Assembly: GCA_021613375.1 (NCBI GenBank)
Contig: CM038708.1
Location: forward strand, 32,206,059-32,270,058
Direction of reading: 5' to 3'
Length of the DNA: 64,000 nucleotides
Origin: Megaleporinus macrocephalus
Lineage: Eukaryota > Chordata > Actinopteri > Characiformes > Anostomidae
The position numbers and the translations under genes were made by a program. The notes below the pieces were generated by a model, which did not search any database, had not been told where the DNA came from, and worked only from the letters and a program-made list of their open reading frames with translations. Of the stretch, positions 47,549 to 64,000 are shown one piece after another (the stretch's first letter is position 1; each line of letters opens with the position of its first letter).

Positions 47549-48109
47549 TGTAATGACACAGGCTGACCTCAAAATACCTAAAATATTTATATAATTACTT
47601 ATATATACTTAGTTACTAGAGTTACTCTGGAGCAGACCATTCTCATGTGGAATCCATCAAACTGTGCAATGAATGGTTTTCTTGTTTCTTCAGAAACATC
47701 TTTTATGACAGTTTATCAGCAAACATCCAGTTTTCTTTTTCTCATCCTCTGCTGAGTCACCTGGTACACCATGGTGGGAAGTCCTCTGAGACCACCCACA
47801 CTAAGGTCAGCAGCAGAACAGACAGAACTACCAACTGCGCAGTATGAATCCACCTCAGGCCCAGATCAAGAGATCAGCAGGAACGAGAAGTCTATGCATA
47901 AATAAAAAATCTCCAGTGTTTTTCTCTCTCTGCCGCACTTGCAGCATTACCACACAGCCACTTCTCTTACCTTCTCTTCACTACACAAGACCGGAAACAC
48001 ATTTACAGAGTTAAATGACATGAAAGACACATCAGAAGACAATGGGCAGTCAACAGCTGGTCACTTCATCAAGACACTGTTTTTAGGTGAGCATAAACAA
48101 ACTATATAT

Positions 48110-49190
48110 CATCCATGTGAAAAAGTAACTGCTCCCCTAAACCTAGTAACTAGCTGTGCCACTTTTAACAGCAGCAACTGCAACCAAACACTTCCTTAAT
48201 TGAAGATTAGTTTTACACATTATTGTACATTTTTCTTAAATCTCAGTCACATTTGAGGGCTTCAAAGCACAGACTACCTATTTGAAAGTCATGCTACCGT
48301 GTCCTACATGACTAGACCACTACAAAACTGGTGAACTTGACCAGTACCATTGTTCCATTTACGCCAAATTAACTAGGCCTTGACAAAGCAAAGCATCTTC
48401 ACACAATCACACTACCACCACTGTGTTTCACTGATGGTATGGTCTTATTGCAGAATGCTGTGCTAGCTTAATGCTAGATGTAATGAAGAATTTACTTTCG
48501 ACTCACCAATCCACAGAACATCATTCCAAAAGCCTTGTGGGTAATTAAGTTGTTTTTGTGAAAAGTAAAACAAGCCCTTAGGTTTCTTTTTGTTTGCAGT
48601 GGTTTCTGCTTTGCAACTCTTGGATCCCGTCTTGGCCCAGCCTCTTGGTGGAATAATGAACGCTGAACAAGGCGAATGGGGCCTGCAGTTGCTTAGATGT
48701 TTATCTTCCTTAGATGTCCTTTAGATGGCTTCTAGTACGAGTTGTTATTGTGCTATTGGAGGAATTTTGATGGGCCAGTCACTTCTGGGAAGATTCTCTA
48801 TCCGTTCCAAGTTCTATCCATTTGGAGATAACAGCTCTCAGTTGTAGATCATGGCTTTGTAACTCTTTCCAGGTTGGTATAATTTAACAGCTTTCTTACT
48901 TACCTGTACCAGATCATATTTTGCTGCTTGTTGAGACTTTTTAGTCTACGCTGGAATGGTTATATCCTGTTGATGTTCAGATACAGCAGCCACGGCAATA
49001 ATGAACTGATCCCACCAAAATTTGCTTAACTAGTTGATTGAGAAATGGTTTATTTAGTTTTTTTCCACAAAAGACCAGTCAGTGTCAAGATAAGTGATTA
49101 TTTATTCAGGTTGTCTTTGTCTTATATTAAACTTATATTGAATAAATAAATAATTAAATTTGACAAATATGCATAAAATGAAAAAGATGT
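48110..49190 (-). pseudogene. dead Tc1-like DNA transposon
   Basis: Starts with GTGAAAAAGTAACTGCTCCC and runs in the known antisense order of a fish Tc1 element: a CACTACCACCACTGTGTTTC stretch (transposase WGCF region read backwards) at 48407, CCACAGAACATCATTCC at 48511 (reverse reads VLWIGES, degenerate form of the D-E-T block) and TGGGCCAGTCACTTCTGGGA at 48771. Stops and frameshifts throughout and a shortened middle; not active. Confidence 0.7.
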
Positions 49191-49894
49191 TGAAACTGTA
49201 ATGTAGTGATTGAGAAACGTGGTAATCGCTACACTATGGATGGGTAGAGAATGGGTTAAAACATGCTGGAATTCCTTTAATGTGTATGTATGTGTTTCTG
49301 TATTCAGAACTTGTTAATGTGATGAGTGAAAAGATCTGTTATCATTACTTATAGTTCACTGTCTCTTCCTGTCCCTCTTATGAACAATGGCAGGAAATTC
49401 ATGCCAGCTTCTGAGAGCCTCTCTTTGAAAATGGCAACTGAGCCAACTTCGTCATAACAACAGGAAGGTGTGTGTATGTGTGTGTGGGATGTGTGGGTGT
49501 GTTTATATGCAAAATTTAAAAATAGCCTGTTGATCTGCAACATTGTTACCCTACTATCGAATTATCAATGTCCATATTTAATGGAAAGATTTGTGTTGAT
49601 ATGTTTAAGTGCATTGTATTTTTATAATATTATTATTTTTACTGAATTATAGTGAATTATGCACAGCAGTACCAATTCCAACCAGCAGAGAGAGCACTAC
49701 TCATAAAAGTGTAGAACTTGTAGTGGGACTTCTAGAGGTCTCTAATTTCCATGTTGATAGCTTTATAAATATGTATTTTAATGTATTCCTAAAGAAAGCA
49801 AAGGGATGTCTTATAAAATATTGTAAACATAAAAGTACAAACCTGTTTTCTAAAAAGTTGGACTGCTATGCAGATCGTAAATAAAACAGAAAAC

Positions 49895-50045
49895 AATGAT
49901 GTGTATCATTTAAACATAATTTAATCCTATGTTTAATACAAAGTAGTACAAAGACAATGTATCAAATGTTTTTTTATATATATTCCCATTTTGAATTTGA
50001 CGCTAGAAACATATTTCAAAAATGTTGGGACAGACTGGTAAACCG
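49895..50045. mobile_element. mariner-like MITE relic, second copy
   Basis: AAGTAGTACAAAGACAATGT, ATGTATCAAATGTTTT, CCCATTTTGAATTTGACGCT and AAATGTTGGGACAG match the 7925-8045 element. Confidence 0.5.
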
Positions 50046-50084
50046 GGCAGAAACTTGAGTTTCCAACAAATTGGTGGCACAGTG

Positions 50085-50400
50085 AGTAGTACCTCACAGT
50101 AATAAGGGCCCGGGTTTGATTCCCACAGCAGACCAGTGTCCTTTCACAGGGGCTGGAGGTTAAGGAACCAGCCTTGTGGTCAGGAGGTTTGCTGGTTTGA
50201 TCCTCTGAACTGAATGGACATAACTAGATGAAGGAATCTAACCCCACCACTCCAGGCAACTCTGCTTACTGCCCCCTAGTGGGTGTGTTCACTAGTATGT
50301 GTGCATGTGGGTGTATATTACTGCATTGATGAGTTAAATGCAGAGATCAGATTCCTCTGAGTGCAAACACACACGGTCAGTGTGAGGTACTGAAGTTGAG
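50085..50400. repeat. dispersed repeat fragment (SINE/LINE tail type)
   Basis: GGTGGCACAGTGAGTAGTACC and GGGCCCGGGTTTGATTCCCA follow the common fish 'GGCGGCACGGTGG...' repeat; diverged and joined to other repeat text. Confidence 0.4.
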
Positions 50401-51083
50401 TTGATAGAACCAGAAGGTAAATAGTGCAACAACTTATAAATAACGTTTCTCAATGTAAACTTGCCAATGTCCTCATCTATACCAAATAAAAGATTTAGAG
50501 AAGCCAGAGAAATCTCTGCATGCAGGAGAGGTCCAAACAGAAATCACTGGAAGCTATAATCTTTGGCCATTGAAACCAGACATGATTCTATAATGTAAAT
50601 CACTGCATTGGCTCAGGTACACAATTTATAACTCAAAAAGTCAAAACTCAGTTATGCAAAGAAGAAACCCATTAACAAAAAAGACCACATCCTTCTCTGG
50701 AGCTGAGCTCACTTATCACAGACTGAGCGGAAAAGTGTCAACGAACTCCAATTTAAATATTATAAAATATTAAATTCAAATCATGGATGCTTTGTTTTTG
50801 ACATCTATGAGACAAGATGAACCATCCAGCTTGTTATCAGCACACATTCACAAGCCAGACTTTGTGATGGTAAGGGCTGTGTTAGTGCACATGGGTGTCA
50901 AAAACATATGTGATTAATGTTAAATTATATATATATAAAAGTTTTGGAGCAACATGTGCTCCGTCCAGATGACGTCTTTTTCAAGGAAGGCCTTAATTAT
51001 TTCACGAAGACAATGTAGGAGTAGTGATGTAGTGTGTAGCAGTGCTTACTGAAACAGGCAGTCTGACTATCTTTGCTTTTATT

Positions 51084-51087
<4 letters not shown>

Positions 51088-51172
<85 letters not shown>
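51088..51172. repeat. TA microsatellite (about 85 bp)
   Basis: Uninterrupted TA run upstream of the cacnb2 promoter. Confidence 0.95.
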
Positions 51173-51175
<3 letters not shown>

Positions 51176-51879
51176 CTTGTTTTCTGTCTGCTCTCAACGG
51201 TATATAACATTAATGTTGTTTATTTTTTAATATGGGAACTTTAAATAGTAGATATCCGAAAAGGCAGTACAGGAGAAGCTGACGTGGGGGCTCCTCCTGG
51301 GCGCACTCAGAATTTGTGAGTTCAGTCTCTTTGAGGGGGCCACGTAGAGGACTGCTTTTGGATCACATGGCCCTGGATGCACAGAAGCCCTTGGAAGGAG
51401 GCGCCATGGCTGTAGAAGGAGACGTCCCTGCTTTCCAGCCATGTCAGCCAGCACTGAGTGGTGGTTCTCTGTTGCTGCTGGGTTTAATAAATGTTTCCTG
51501 CATCTACTACAGTTTTTACTTTGTGCTAGTAAAGATCTGATATCGGTATCAATAGGTATCGGTATCAGGCAGATATCTGCAGAATATATTATATGCAGTA
51601 TCTGGTATGTGGTATCAGTAAGTGAAAGAAGTAAGTGGTGTGTGTTATTTCTACAACACTATAGCTTTCTAATGCTGCCCCCCACTTGGCAGACCTCATA
51701 TGAATGTGATGTGAAATGTGATAGATACAAAACAGAACCTTAAGACAACGAATAAGAATCCAGCTAAACATCTGTCAGCAGATGTAAAAGTATAAAATTC
51801 AGAATGTATAATTAGTGAAAGGCTTCTTTGTAACCCCACCCATAGACCCTCAACACACGCAGCTACATCTCCTCTTCGC

Positions 51880-52215
51880 TGTGCGCGTACACGCGCGCGC
51901 GCGCTCCAGCGCGGGAAGGAGGTGGAGGAGGAGGCGAGTGAGTCAACGCGCTATAAATCCTAAAAGAAAGAGAGAAATCTTCGTCTTCTTTCACTCCAAA
52001 CGCTGTTTTTCCTCACAGACCTTCTCGTGTATCATGCTTCAGCTGAAAGGGACTAAAGGTTTCGGGCAGTAAGTCCGGCTGAAAACTTTTCTTTACTCAC
52101 CGGCCGGACCGCAGACGAACGCGGCTACTTCTTTATTTTCATCCTTTCTTCAAAAAAGCTGCGTTTTGTTGAGCTGGACGACTTTCTTTAACATTTCGTC
52201 GTAATATTGTGTCAA
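51880..52215 (+). promoter_or_regulatory. cacnb2: cacnb2 promoter and 5' leader
   Basis: CpG-rich block (run of CG dinucleotides at 51888-51903) followed by an AP-1-type TGAGTCA at 51939-51945 and a TATA box TATAAAT at 51952-51958. A start site would be expected near 51980, giving a leader of roughly 235 nt before the ATG at 52216. The leader contains one upstream ATG (52034), with A at -3, and a 12-codon frame. Start site is inferred, not measured. Confidence 0.6.
52034..52072 (+). other. upstream ORF in the cacnb2 leader
   Basis: ATG to TAA, 12 codons (MLQLKGTKGFGQ), in a fair initiation context. A perfect donor GTAAGT overlaps its stop codon (52069-52074), so it could instead be a short alternative first exon ending GGG CA. 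Splicing in that phase does not match the phase-0 exon at 56302. Confidence 0.5.
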
Positions 52216-56394
<4,179 letters not shown>

Positions 56395-57344
56395 GTGAGA
56401 CGATTCCACATGAGAAGTGTTTACTGGTTCTGCAGGTTGAGGATCCTTAAATGACAGGTGTGTCCACTGAAAGGTCTTCCACAAAGTACATGGAGAGATA
56501 CATTTTAGACTCTAGTTAAAGCCAAAGAGTTTGTAGACTTTTAAAAACATTAAACTCTCCAAGATGGACACTGTCCTGTCCAGCCTGTATGTTACTAATG
56601 GAGTTGTTTCTTTCTTTACTAGACTATGGGTGTCTCAAAACCTAGTGAGTGTCTAAGTAGGCTGTCTAGGTAGCAGCTGTTTAGGTAGCAGTGTTCTGTC
56701 TGACATCTCTCCTCATAAAACAGATTACTGAGACGCTCTAGTTACAGAGCAACTAAGTCACAGCTCGTTCGCGCTCACTGAAGCACGCAACTGTGGTTTA
56801 GCTGGTTGCTAAGCTATCGGCTGCATCCAAAACAATAGCCTGAGGCTTAAAATCTGCTAGCATAAATGCTAATGGCTCAAGTACAAAACTGCAAAATGGT
56901 AAACGGCTCGTTACAGAGTTGTAAATAAAATACTGTTTTGTGTGATTATATGACAAGAAACACATTAAAACACCAGAGAGAATCGAAATAACTTACATTT
57001 GAAGATGACCTCTCTGCTAGTAGCTCTGCTTTTGTCCGCCATGTTGGGAAAAAGTTCTGCCTGCCTTGCATCATGCGATTGCCGTAGCGGCAGAGGATGC
57101 TTCCTTAAAATCAGGTGAAAATAAGGCTCCTCAGTAGACAGTATGTTTAAGGTATGTAAGAAATAGGGCAGCCTACATGTTGGGAGCGCATGCTATGATG
57201 TAAAATGCTGCCTATGTAGACCCTCACTAGGTTTTGAGACACACCCTATGATTATTTGTTGACATATGCAACAACAGCTTCTTAATAATCCTTCTTATTT
57301 CTGCAAATTGTTGAAGAATTTATGCTAAAATGATTTTGTCAACA

Positions 57345-58105
57345 TACACCGAACAGCCATAACACTGAAATCATCTTGTATCTACAAGATAACAATAACA
57401 ATACATGAGCACTTTGTAGTTCTACACTTACAGACTGTTTCTTTGTATGTTTGTTAACCCAATTTCACCCTGATCTTTAATAATTAGGACCCCTAATGGA
57501 CCACCACAGAGCATTTATTATTTGTGTGGTGGGTCATTCTCAGCACTGTAGTGAAACTGACACAGTAGTGGTGTGTAAGTGTGTGCTGTGCTGGTGCGAG
57601 TGGTTCAGACTCAGTGCTGCTGGAGTGTTTAAACACTGTGTCCACTTACTGTCCACTCTGTTAGACACTCCTACCTTGCTGGTCCACCTTGTAGATGTAA
57701 AGTCAGAGACGACGGCTCATCTGTTGCTGCTCTGTTTGTGTTGGTCATTCTCTAGTCCTTCATCAGTGGTCACAGGACGCTGGTTGGTGGACTATTTGAA
57801 CACTCCAGCAGCACTGCTGTGTCTGATCCACTCACACCAGCACAACACACACAACCACACCACTACAACGTCAGTGTCACTGCAGTGCTGAGACAGATCC
57901 ACCTCCCTAATAGTACCTGCTCTGTGGTGGTCTTGTGGGGGTGTTCTCCTGAACATTAAACAACAGGGTGAAAGTGGATAAGCTATCTATGCAGCGAATC
58001 AGATGGACTGCAGTCTGTAATCGTTCTACAGAGTGCTCCTATATGCTAGATGGAGCTGATTAAATATTAAATATATGTTATGGCTGATCTGTGTGTATGA
58101 CATTA
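57345..58105. mobile_element. long palindromic MITE, copy 2
   Basis: Same element as 24991-25725 in the same orientation: CACCGAACAGCCATAACA left, TATGGCTGATCTGTGTGTAT right, interior CATTCTCAGCACTGTAGTGA and CAGCACTGCTGTGTCTGATC. Confidence 0.8.
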
Positions 58106-59559
58106 CTATTGCTGTGAATTATAGTTTTTGTTTCTCGTGTTGTGTAAAGCATTATATAAATACGATCACCGCAATTGTAGGCATTCACTGCTTACATAGT
58201 TTTATTTAGATTTTTTATTTGGATTTTGCTGTATATAGGCTATAGCCTTACATTGTTACCCCCATCCCTCTCCCACCTGTTGTTGTATAACCTTAGCATG
58301 GCAAAATTATTGTTATTTCCAATTTAGTTTCTATTAGCAACAGCAACAGCGTAGTCCTACCTAGTGGAGCCCCATTTAAAACAAATGAACTCAATTCTGT
58401 CACAAATCTAAACCCCAAACTACATTCATTACTTTAAATGGAATCTCGAAACATTTGCTACAGAATAGGTCTTCATGGGACGAGGCACAGATGAGTCAGT
58501 TGCCTGGAGTTTTGAGTCTGACCAGCTGAGACCAATAATAATAATGTTGTTTTGGGGCTTAAAGTAAAGTGGTTGATAATGAACATTTGCTCAAACACTC
58601 ATAAATATCCTAAACAAGTATCTACTTATGGGTTTGACATGTACTTCCCAATGTGTTATGATTATGATATGAAGTGTGGTTTTGAAGAGCCCATGTCATG
58701 AAAAACGTGATTTTGATCTTCAATTTGAGTGTGATGTAGTGTGTAAACATTGTTAAGTTTGCCATTTACTTCCATACAGCCCATATATTCACCCTAAGCT
58801 GCAAACACTATATCCAAAGGCAGGTCATGCAAAAACGGTTGGGCACAAAATACACAAATATGTACAGCATTGGTCCTTTAAGTGAATTGTTTGTTCTTTT
58901 ATTGTACAAGTTTTGCATTACTTGAGCTTCTTTGGTAATCGCTTCCTGTCTCTTTCTCTTTTGTTGCCGTGGTGAGTGTGTGAGCGTGCCCTGATATGCA
59001 CAGATGATGATGCAGTGTGGGCGATCAAGCATTTTTAGCTGCTTTTGAAACTCCTACCTGCAGTTACATAAGCTGAGTAGAAGCTTTGGATGATGGTTAG
59101 GTCGTGCTCTTCAGGTCATTAACGACACATACAGGCACACACATTTGCACACACACACACACACTGATTCTGATTGGCACTAAAATGCAGAACTGCTGGA
59201 GAAGGTGATGGATGTTTTCCTCTGAGAGTGTGTGTAGTAGGAGTGTGAATGTTTGTATGCCGTAGAGCAGAAGGCTGCAGTAGGAACACAGTGTTTATGG
59301 TCTGAAAGGGGTCTGGTCTTTGTTGCTGCTTTGACCTGCTGCTCCACTCCTCTCCTCAAGACAAACCTCTGCAGGAATGCTTCTGCCTTTTTAGGAACAG
59401 TGACACACACACTCACTCGCAAACCACAACACAGTAAAGAGATGGGCTCAGTCAGATTTCCGACCATTCTTTATCTTGCCCTTAAGAGTGGGTTTGGTTA
59501 CACGTGGGTGGCTTTGTAGTAATGTAACGTCACGTTACGTTTCCCAGAACACATCACAA

Positions 59560-59870
59560 GTATCGTCAGTATTTTTAGAACACAGACAGATTGCATGCTT
59601 TGTAAAAATATAGCGATTTAAAAACCATACTTTATGCGTGGGTTTGCTAATGCTAATGTTAGCAGTGGGCTCTTACACTACTTGTTTATGTTGGAGTGAA
59701 AGAACCGCATGGATCTAATAGACAATATGAACTGCTGTCTGCCACAAATCATTTCATGTAAACTATTAATTAAAAATCGATGCAGTGTTTTATACAGAAT
59801 CACAAAACATAATACTGCCATACTCAATATTACTCATACACCCCTTATTAAAAAGGGGGGTTAATAATTT
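59560..59870. mobile_element. hAT-like MITE, old copy
   Basis: Diverged relative of 62430-62812: shared TTTGCTAATGCT/TTTGCTAGTGCT, TGTTTATGTTGGAGTG, CTGTCTGCCA, ATCGATGCAGTGTTTT/ATCGATACAGTATC and CATACACCCCTTA/TTACACCCCTAG. Confidence 0.6.
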
Positions 59871-61749
59871 TCAAAGGACAAAATTCCTTTTACATTCAGA
59901 CAACTTTACATTACTTTCAATGCATTATATTCTATGCACAAAAATCTGGTCTCTGTGGTGGCTCCCGCCCACAACCCTGTATGACAGCCAATATTTGATA
60001 TACTTCATTTAACAAAGAAGTTATTTTCTCCTGAAATATTCACAGTTGTAATTGACAAATAGTCACAGCTGAATGAAGGTCAGACTTGCCTTACTGGCGT
60101 ATTGGCCTTTCTTTAAAGCTCTTTCCATAGCTGAGCACAACTGACCAGTTAAAGTTTATGTTTTAATGTGATGGAGTGCGTTGCAGCTGTTTACAATGAG
60201 CCTAGTAATTTCTCATTATTTAGCTGTGTTAATTCATGTTAATAAAGAAGATAAAACAAAGCAAGTGGACCACATAATATTCAACCAGTCAGGCCAAGGA
60301 GACGGCTCTACTTGCTGGTCAGTCATGTTGCATGTCAACAGTACAAAATGGAAATAATGAATCTAGCCAAATCGTTATCAGTAAACAGTTACAAACCTGG
60401 AGAAGTTCTGATAAGTCCCATATCTTCAAAGAAATCCAAGTATCTAAATCTGAGTTTCCTCTTATTTTCCCAAAGTCTAATAAATATCTGCTGTGTTCGA
60501 CAAGTATTGCTCTCCTCTCTGTGTAAAGTGGAGATCCTATAAGTGGTAAAGCTCCTGTCAGCTTTTGGTAACATATGAGAAGGTCAACATGGCTCTGCCC
60601 TCTCTGTCAGACTAAGCAACTTAGCGAGGTAAAGCTAACTTACTAAATATCTATCTATCTGTTCGTCTGTCTGTCTGTATGTATGTCTGTCTGTATGTCT
60701 GAGGTTCATTCACCCAGTTAATGTTATGCCAGCAGTGGAACGTCTAAAAACCAACTCTTCTTTGATTGGTTTGTACATGTAACTTAGGGTTGTATGATCT
60801 TTCGCTGTATTTCACTTTCCATTGTTCAGGAGTTGATGTAGGATTGATGTTGTTTTCCGAGGGTGAGTCAGTGATGTAGGGTGGGTCAGTAACAGAGAGG
60901 TAGTCAGTGATAGAGAGCTGTCTGTCTGTACGAGTCAGTCATGGAGCTTGCTGTTGAAAAAAGCTAATAAATCGCAATATATGGCAACCAATGAATAACA
61001 TATATCAGATTTTTTCCAGTTTTGTCTTTTCTACGTCATTAAAAACATCTACATCAACGTACAGTCCTTGGACATCGATGTCATGTTATCATAGCACTCA
61101 GTATATAAACGTAGTTTAAATTTACAGTGATATCGTATTTTAACGCAAGTATCATGATAATATCGCGCAGTGGGGCCTTTGATGATACTTGCCCCTACTT
61201 AACAGAGGACAAAATATGAATCCAGTGTTACAGATGCTGTAAATACTTGCACCATGATATTGTTTTTATTTATTTTGGAGTTGACTTGGCATTAAAGGCT
61301 CAGTTCTTGTGGTATCTCTTACTATTAAAGTCTCCAATAGTATCTATATTAGCTTTTGCTGCATCGCCCACTCTTGTGTGATGTAATGTGATGTTCTGGA
61401 GTACCAGGTTAGTATTCTCAGTGTCCTGGTACTGGTTAGGTACACATTCAGTGAGTGAATCTATAAATACTTAAGACATAAGAACGGTAAGTGATATAGA
61501 GAGTTAGATAGATATAGGTAATAAGAGCGAGATACAGTGGAGCACCATGATATAAAGGACTGGATTCACAGCTAACTTAGAATACTTGCTGGCATTTTGA
61601 CCAATAGACCGCGGAACCATGCTGCAGCACTTTTCTGGAAGGGGCCTCCTGAAATAGCTCCCCTTCCAGTAACTGTTCAGTTGTTATAAAAAATGCCCTG
61701 TTTTTACATTGTTCTGTCATAACAACCCAGTGACCTTATTGTACCACAA

Positions 61750-61812
61750 TCTCTCTCTCTCTCTCTCTCGTTCTCTCTCTCTTTCTCTCTGTCTCTCTCT
61801 CTCTCTCTATCT
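61750..61812. repeat. CT microsatellite
   Basis: Interrupted (CT)n in cacnb2 intron 2. Confidence 0.9.
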
Positions 61813-62429
61813 ATGTCTGCCTGATAACTCTGACTCATATACCAATATACCAGTAACCGACCACTTCCCCGGCCACTGAAGGCTTTTCATCTGTTTCATG
61901 TCGAGTACGCGTGACAAAGAACCCCAGAGGATTTTTTTTTATAGTTTTCATGAATTTCAGAAACTTAGTTCTGACTCATTTGTCGATGTTTAACTTTGCT
62001 GGAGGTGTCAGCGAGTCAGATGCTTACTTTCAGCCATTAGCGAATGAGTCAGACTCCCATCGTGCCTGTGGGCATGTTTCAACCAATCAAAGAACTGCAA
62101 GGGTCGTGAGGTGATAAGTAGGGGATGGTGATCCATCACACTCTACTCCTACCTCTACACTCAGCTCTCAGAAGTGTGTGCATAAGAGAGAGGGGGATGA
62201 GATAAAGCAGGCACAGCTCTGTGTGAAATAGACTCTACTACATTAGGATGTCATTACTAATACTGCTACTAATAATTATGAACATACACAAATTGTCTTT
62301 AATAAGTGATAGCTGTTCCAAAAATAGCACCATGCGAATGATTTCTTAATGCACACTGGAAACATCAGTCTAGCTGACAGTATTGTCGGGAGGAAAACTG
62401 TTTGTGTTTTAGAATAGTATTGAGTAGGG

Positions 62430-62812
62430 CTGTGAGTTGGCAAAAACGTGGCGATACAATACGTATCGTGATACAGCAGTCACGATTCAATATATCACAA
62501 TATATTGTGATACTGCAAGCAAGGCGATATACTGAGAATTTTCAGATCTTACTATTAAAACACACCACTATATAAACAGGTTTGCTAGTGCTTATAATAA
62601 CATTGAGCCCTTGTGCTGCTTGTTAATGTTGGAGTGGAGCTGAAAATGGATTACAACACTGCCATCTAGTGGTCAGAGGTTTAAACACAACACACAATGA
62701 TTCACTGTCTGCCAGGAATCTGCTTATTAATACTGTGTTTTTGAGAATCGATACAGTATCACCAAACATAATATCCTGATAGTCGATATTTCGATATTTT
62801 CTTACACCCCTA
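62430..62812. mobile_element. hAT-like MITE with likely 8-bp target duplication
   Basis: Left end GTAGGGCTGTGAGTTGGC, right end TTTCTTACACCCCT, flanked by AGTATTGA on the left and AGTATTTA on the right (7 of 8 equal). Subterminal GATACAATACGTATCGTGAT and GATAGTCGATATTTCGATAT echo each other. About 380 bp, non-coding. Confidence 0.7.
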
Positions 62813-64000
62813 GTATTTAATCATGGAAGCCATAACACTGATGTGTTTACACTTAGGTATGTGGTAGCTTAATACACTGCCAAATGTTTTTTTTAATCCA
62901 CAAGATGGTGCAGTTTTTATTGCATTGTTTTGTTTTTTGCAGTCCAAAGTTTCTGTCAGTGCGATCACTGGACCACTGCAGTGGACATACAAACTACCAA
63001 TCTGCTATTAGTTAACCAGTCTGTTCACTAGTATAATTCAAATGTCTAAACAGGTTGAAATAATTGTTAACACAAAGAGCTCTCGTGTATAAAGTTCTGA
63101 CTAGTTTTGTTAGACATTACTTTAATTAAGCTAGTTTGGTGCATGAACATGAATTGGTTGTCCCAGACTGGGTTCCAGAAAGCGTCTTTGAACAAATGAT
63201 TTATGGCAAAATGATTTGTTAGAAAACAATAATAACATCATTTGTATGTAGTTTAAAAAATGACATTTATTTTTTAAGTGTTCATTCCAACTCCGCAGTG
63301 TAATTGGCTGAGAAACGCTCTATAAGTTCCAGTATTACACAATAATCGCACTCTGACCGAAGCTTTTAAGTAACAAAGCAGGAATGTTTTTATTATACAA
63401 ACTGAATTTACTTTGTTTTTTGTTGTTGTAGTAATCACAAATAAAACTAAAACGAACTCAAAGCTACTGGTGGAAATTGCACGCTGTTATTTACATGGTG
63501 TGCCAGACTGGACAGATGTACACTAAACACAAACACGGTGGCTTTAGAACAGAGCAATAGTCAGCAGAAGTGTTGCTATGTTGGTAGATGTGATTCACCA
63601 TTTAAGGTAGGGTGGATAATATAAATACAGAGTGGGTGAATATGTAATAAGTTCAGCTTCATATAAAAGCAAGACCTTATTATTTAACAGCCTTGGTGGT
63701 GTGTGTAGTCATGGTCTTTCTATAAAATATAAAATATTGTAACCTAATATTTTGGCTGTGGCTTGTAACCCTGATGATTAGACAATTATGAACTGTTCTT
63801 TTTATAACTAAAGGACATGGTCTCATGATGTTGTTTTACCAGCAGGGTGCCTGATGGAATGGAATAATTCTACCTAACAGAATGTAGATTAACAAATGAA
63901 TTATTAACCCTTCTGTCTTACAAATATCATTCCCCAAACTCTACTATGACCCCAGTGCCGATATCTCACATTATAGCACTGCCTCTCGTGTCATATTGCA

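Larger units (their letters stand above)
41781..51880. other. slc39a12-cacnb2 intergenic spacer
   Basis: Beyond the repeats listed, two exon-like segments at about 47690-47806 and 47945-48087 are the only coding candidates (see findings). The stretch 51240-51530 is GC-richer and ends near AATAAA at 51486; it could be a retroposed piece, a regulatory element or a distal exon, and I do not recognise it. Confidence 0.45.
56395..64000. other. cacnb2: cacnb2 intron 2, open at the window end
   Basis: No exon recognised in 7.6 kb. Holds a palindromic MITE, two copies of a hAT-like MITE, TCTG repeats at 60650-60705 and a CT run at 61750-61812. Confidence 0.65.

Noticed and set aside
51316..51540. 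74-codon frame upstream of cacnb2 (MSSVSLRGPRRG...)
   Set aside because: No similarity to any calcium-channel N-terminus I know and no clear donor; kept only as an unexplained GC-richer stretch.

Overview
The window is vertebrate genomic DNA, almost certainly from a ray-finned (teleost) fish. The genes are split by GT-AG introns, and the intervening DNA carries typical fish repeats: Tc1/mariner, hAT-like and palindromic MITEs, CR1/L2/Rex-like LINE relics, tRNA-derived SINE sequence, long TA, CT and CA microsatellites and two very large tandem arrays. Three genes lie on the + strand in the order mrc1 - slc39a12 - cacnb2, which is also the order and orientation of MRC1 - SLC39A12 - CACNB2 on human 10p12. 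Teleosts often keep two copies of such blocks, so I cannot say which duplicate (a or b) this is. Human comparisons are from memory of the family sequences; no database was searched.

Region by region. (1) 1-18.6 kb: the 3' two thirds of the macrophage mannose receptor gene, with 23 coding exons that read in one continuous frame from the middle of C-type lectin domain 2, through domains 3-8 and a membrane segment, to a short tail carrying the FxNTLYF internalisation signal. The signal peptide, cysteine-rich domain, fibronectin II domain, domain 1 and the start of domain 2 lie upstream of the window. (2) 18.6-26.2 kb: an intergenic spacer filled with mobile-element debris (tRNA-Arg-like SINE, hAT-like element, antisense LINE, palindromic element). 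(3) 26.3-41.8 kb: a complete zinc transporter gene of the ZIP12 type, with 12 coding exons and 659 residues. (4) 41.8-51.9 kb: a spacer dominated by a 2.7-kb, 22-bp minisatellite and a dead Tc1 element. (5) 51.9-64 kb: the 5' end of cacnb2 (L-type calcium channel beta-2 subunit), with a CpG- and TATA-containing promoter, first coding exon, a 3-kb pyrimidine-rich array in intron 1, and the second coding exon. The remaining exons lie downstream of the window.

The three genes are linked by ancestry, not by a shared pathway: an endocytic sugar receptor, a zinc importer and a calcium-channel subunit. I found no sign of an unknown multi-gene system. The sequence-level oddities most worth checking are a roughly 500-bp intronic copy in slc39a12 flanked by a 36-bp direct repeat, a minisatellite that has grown inside a MITE-like element, the higher-order structure of the cacnb2 intron-1 array, and an upstream ATG in the cacnb2 leader whose stop codon overlaps a perfect splice donor.
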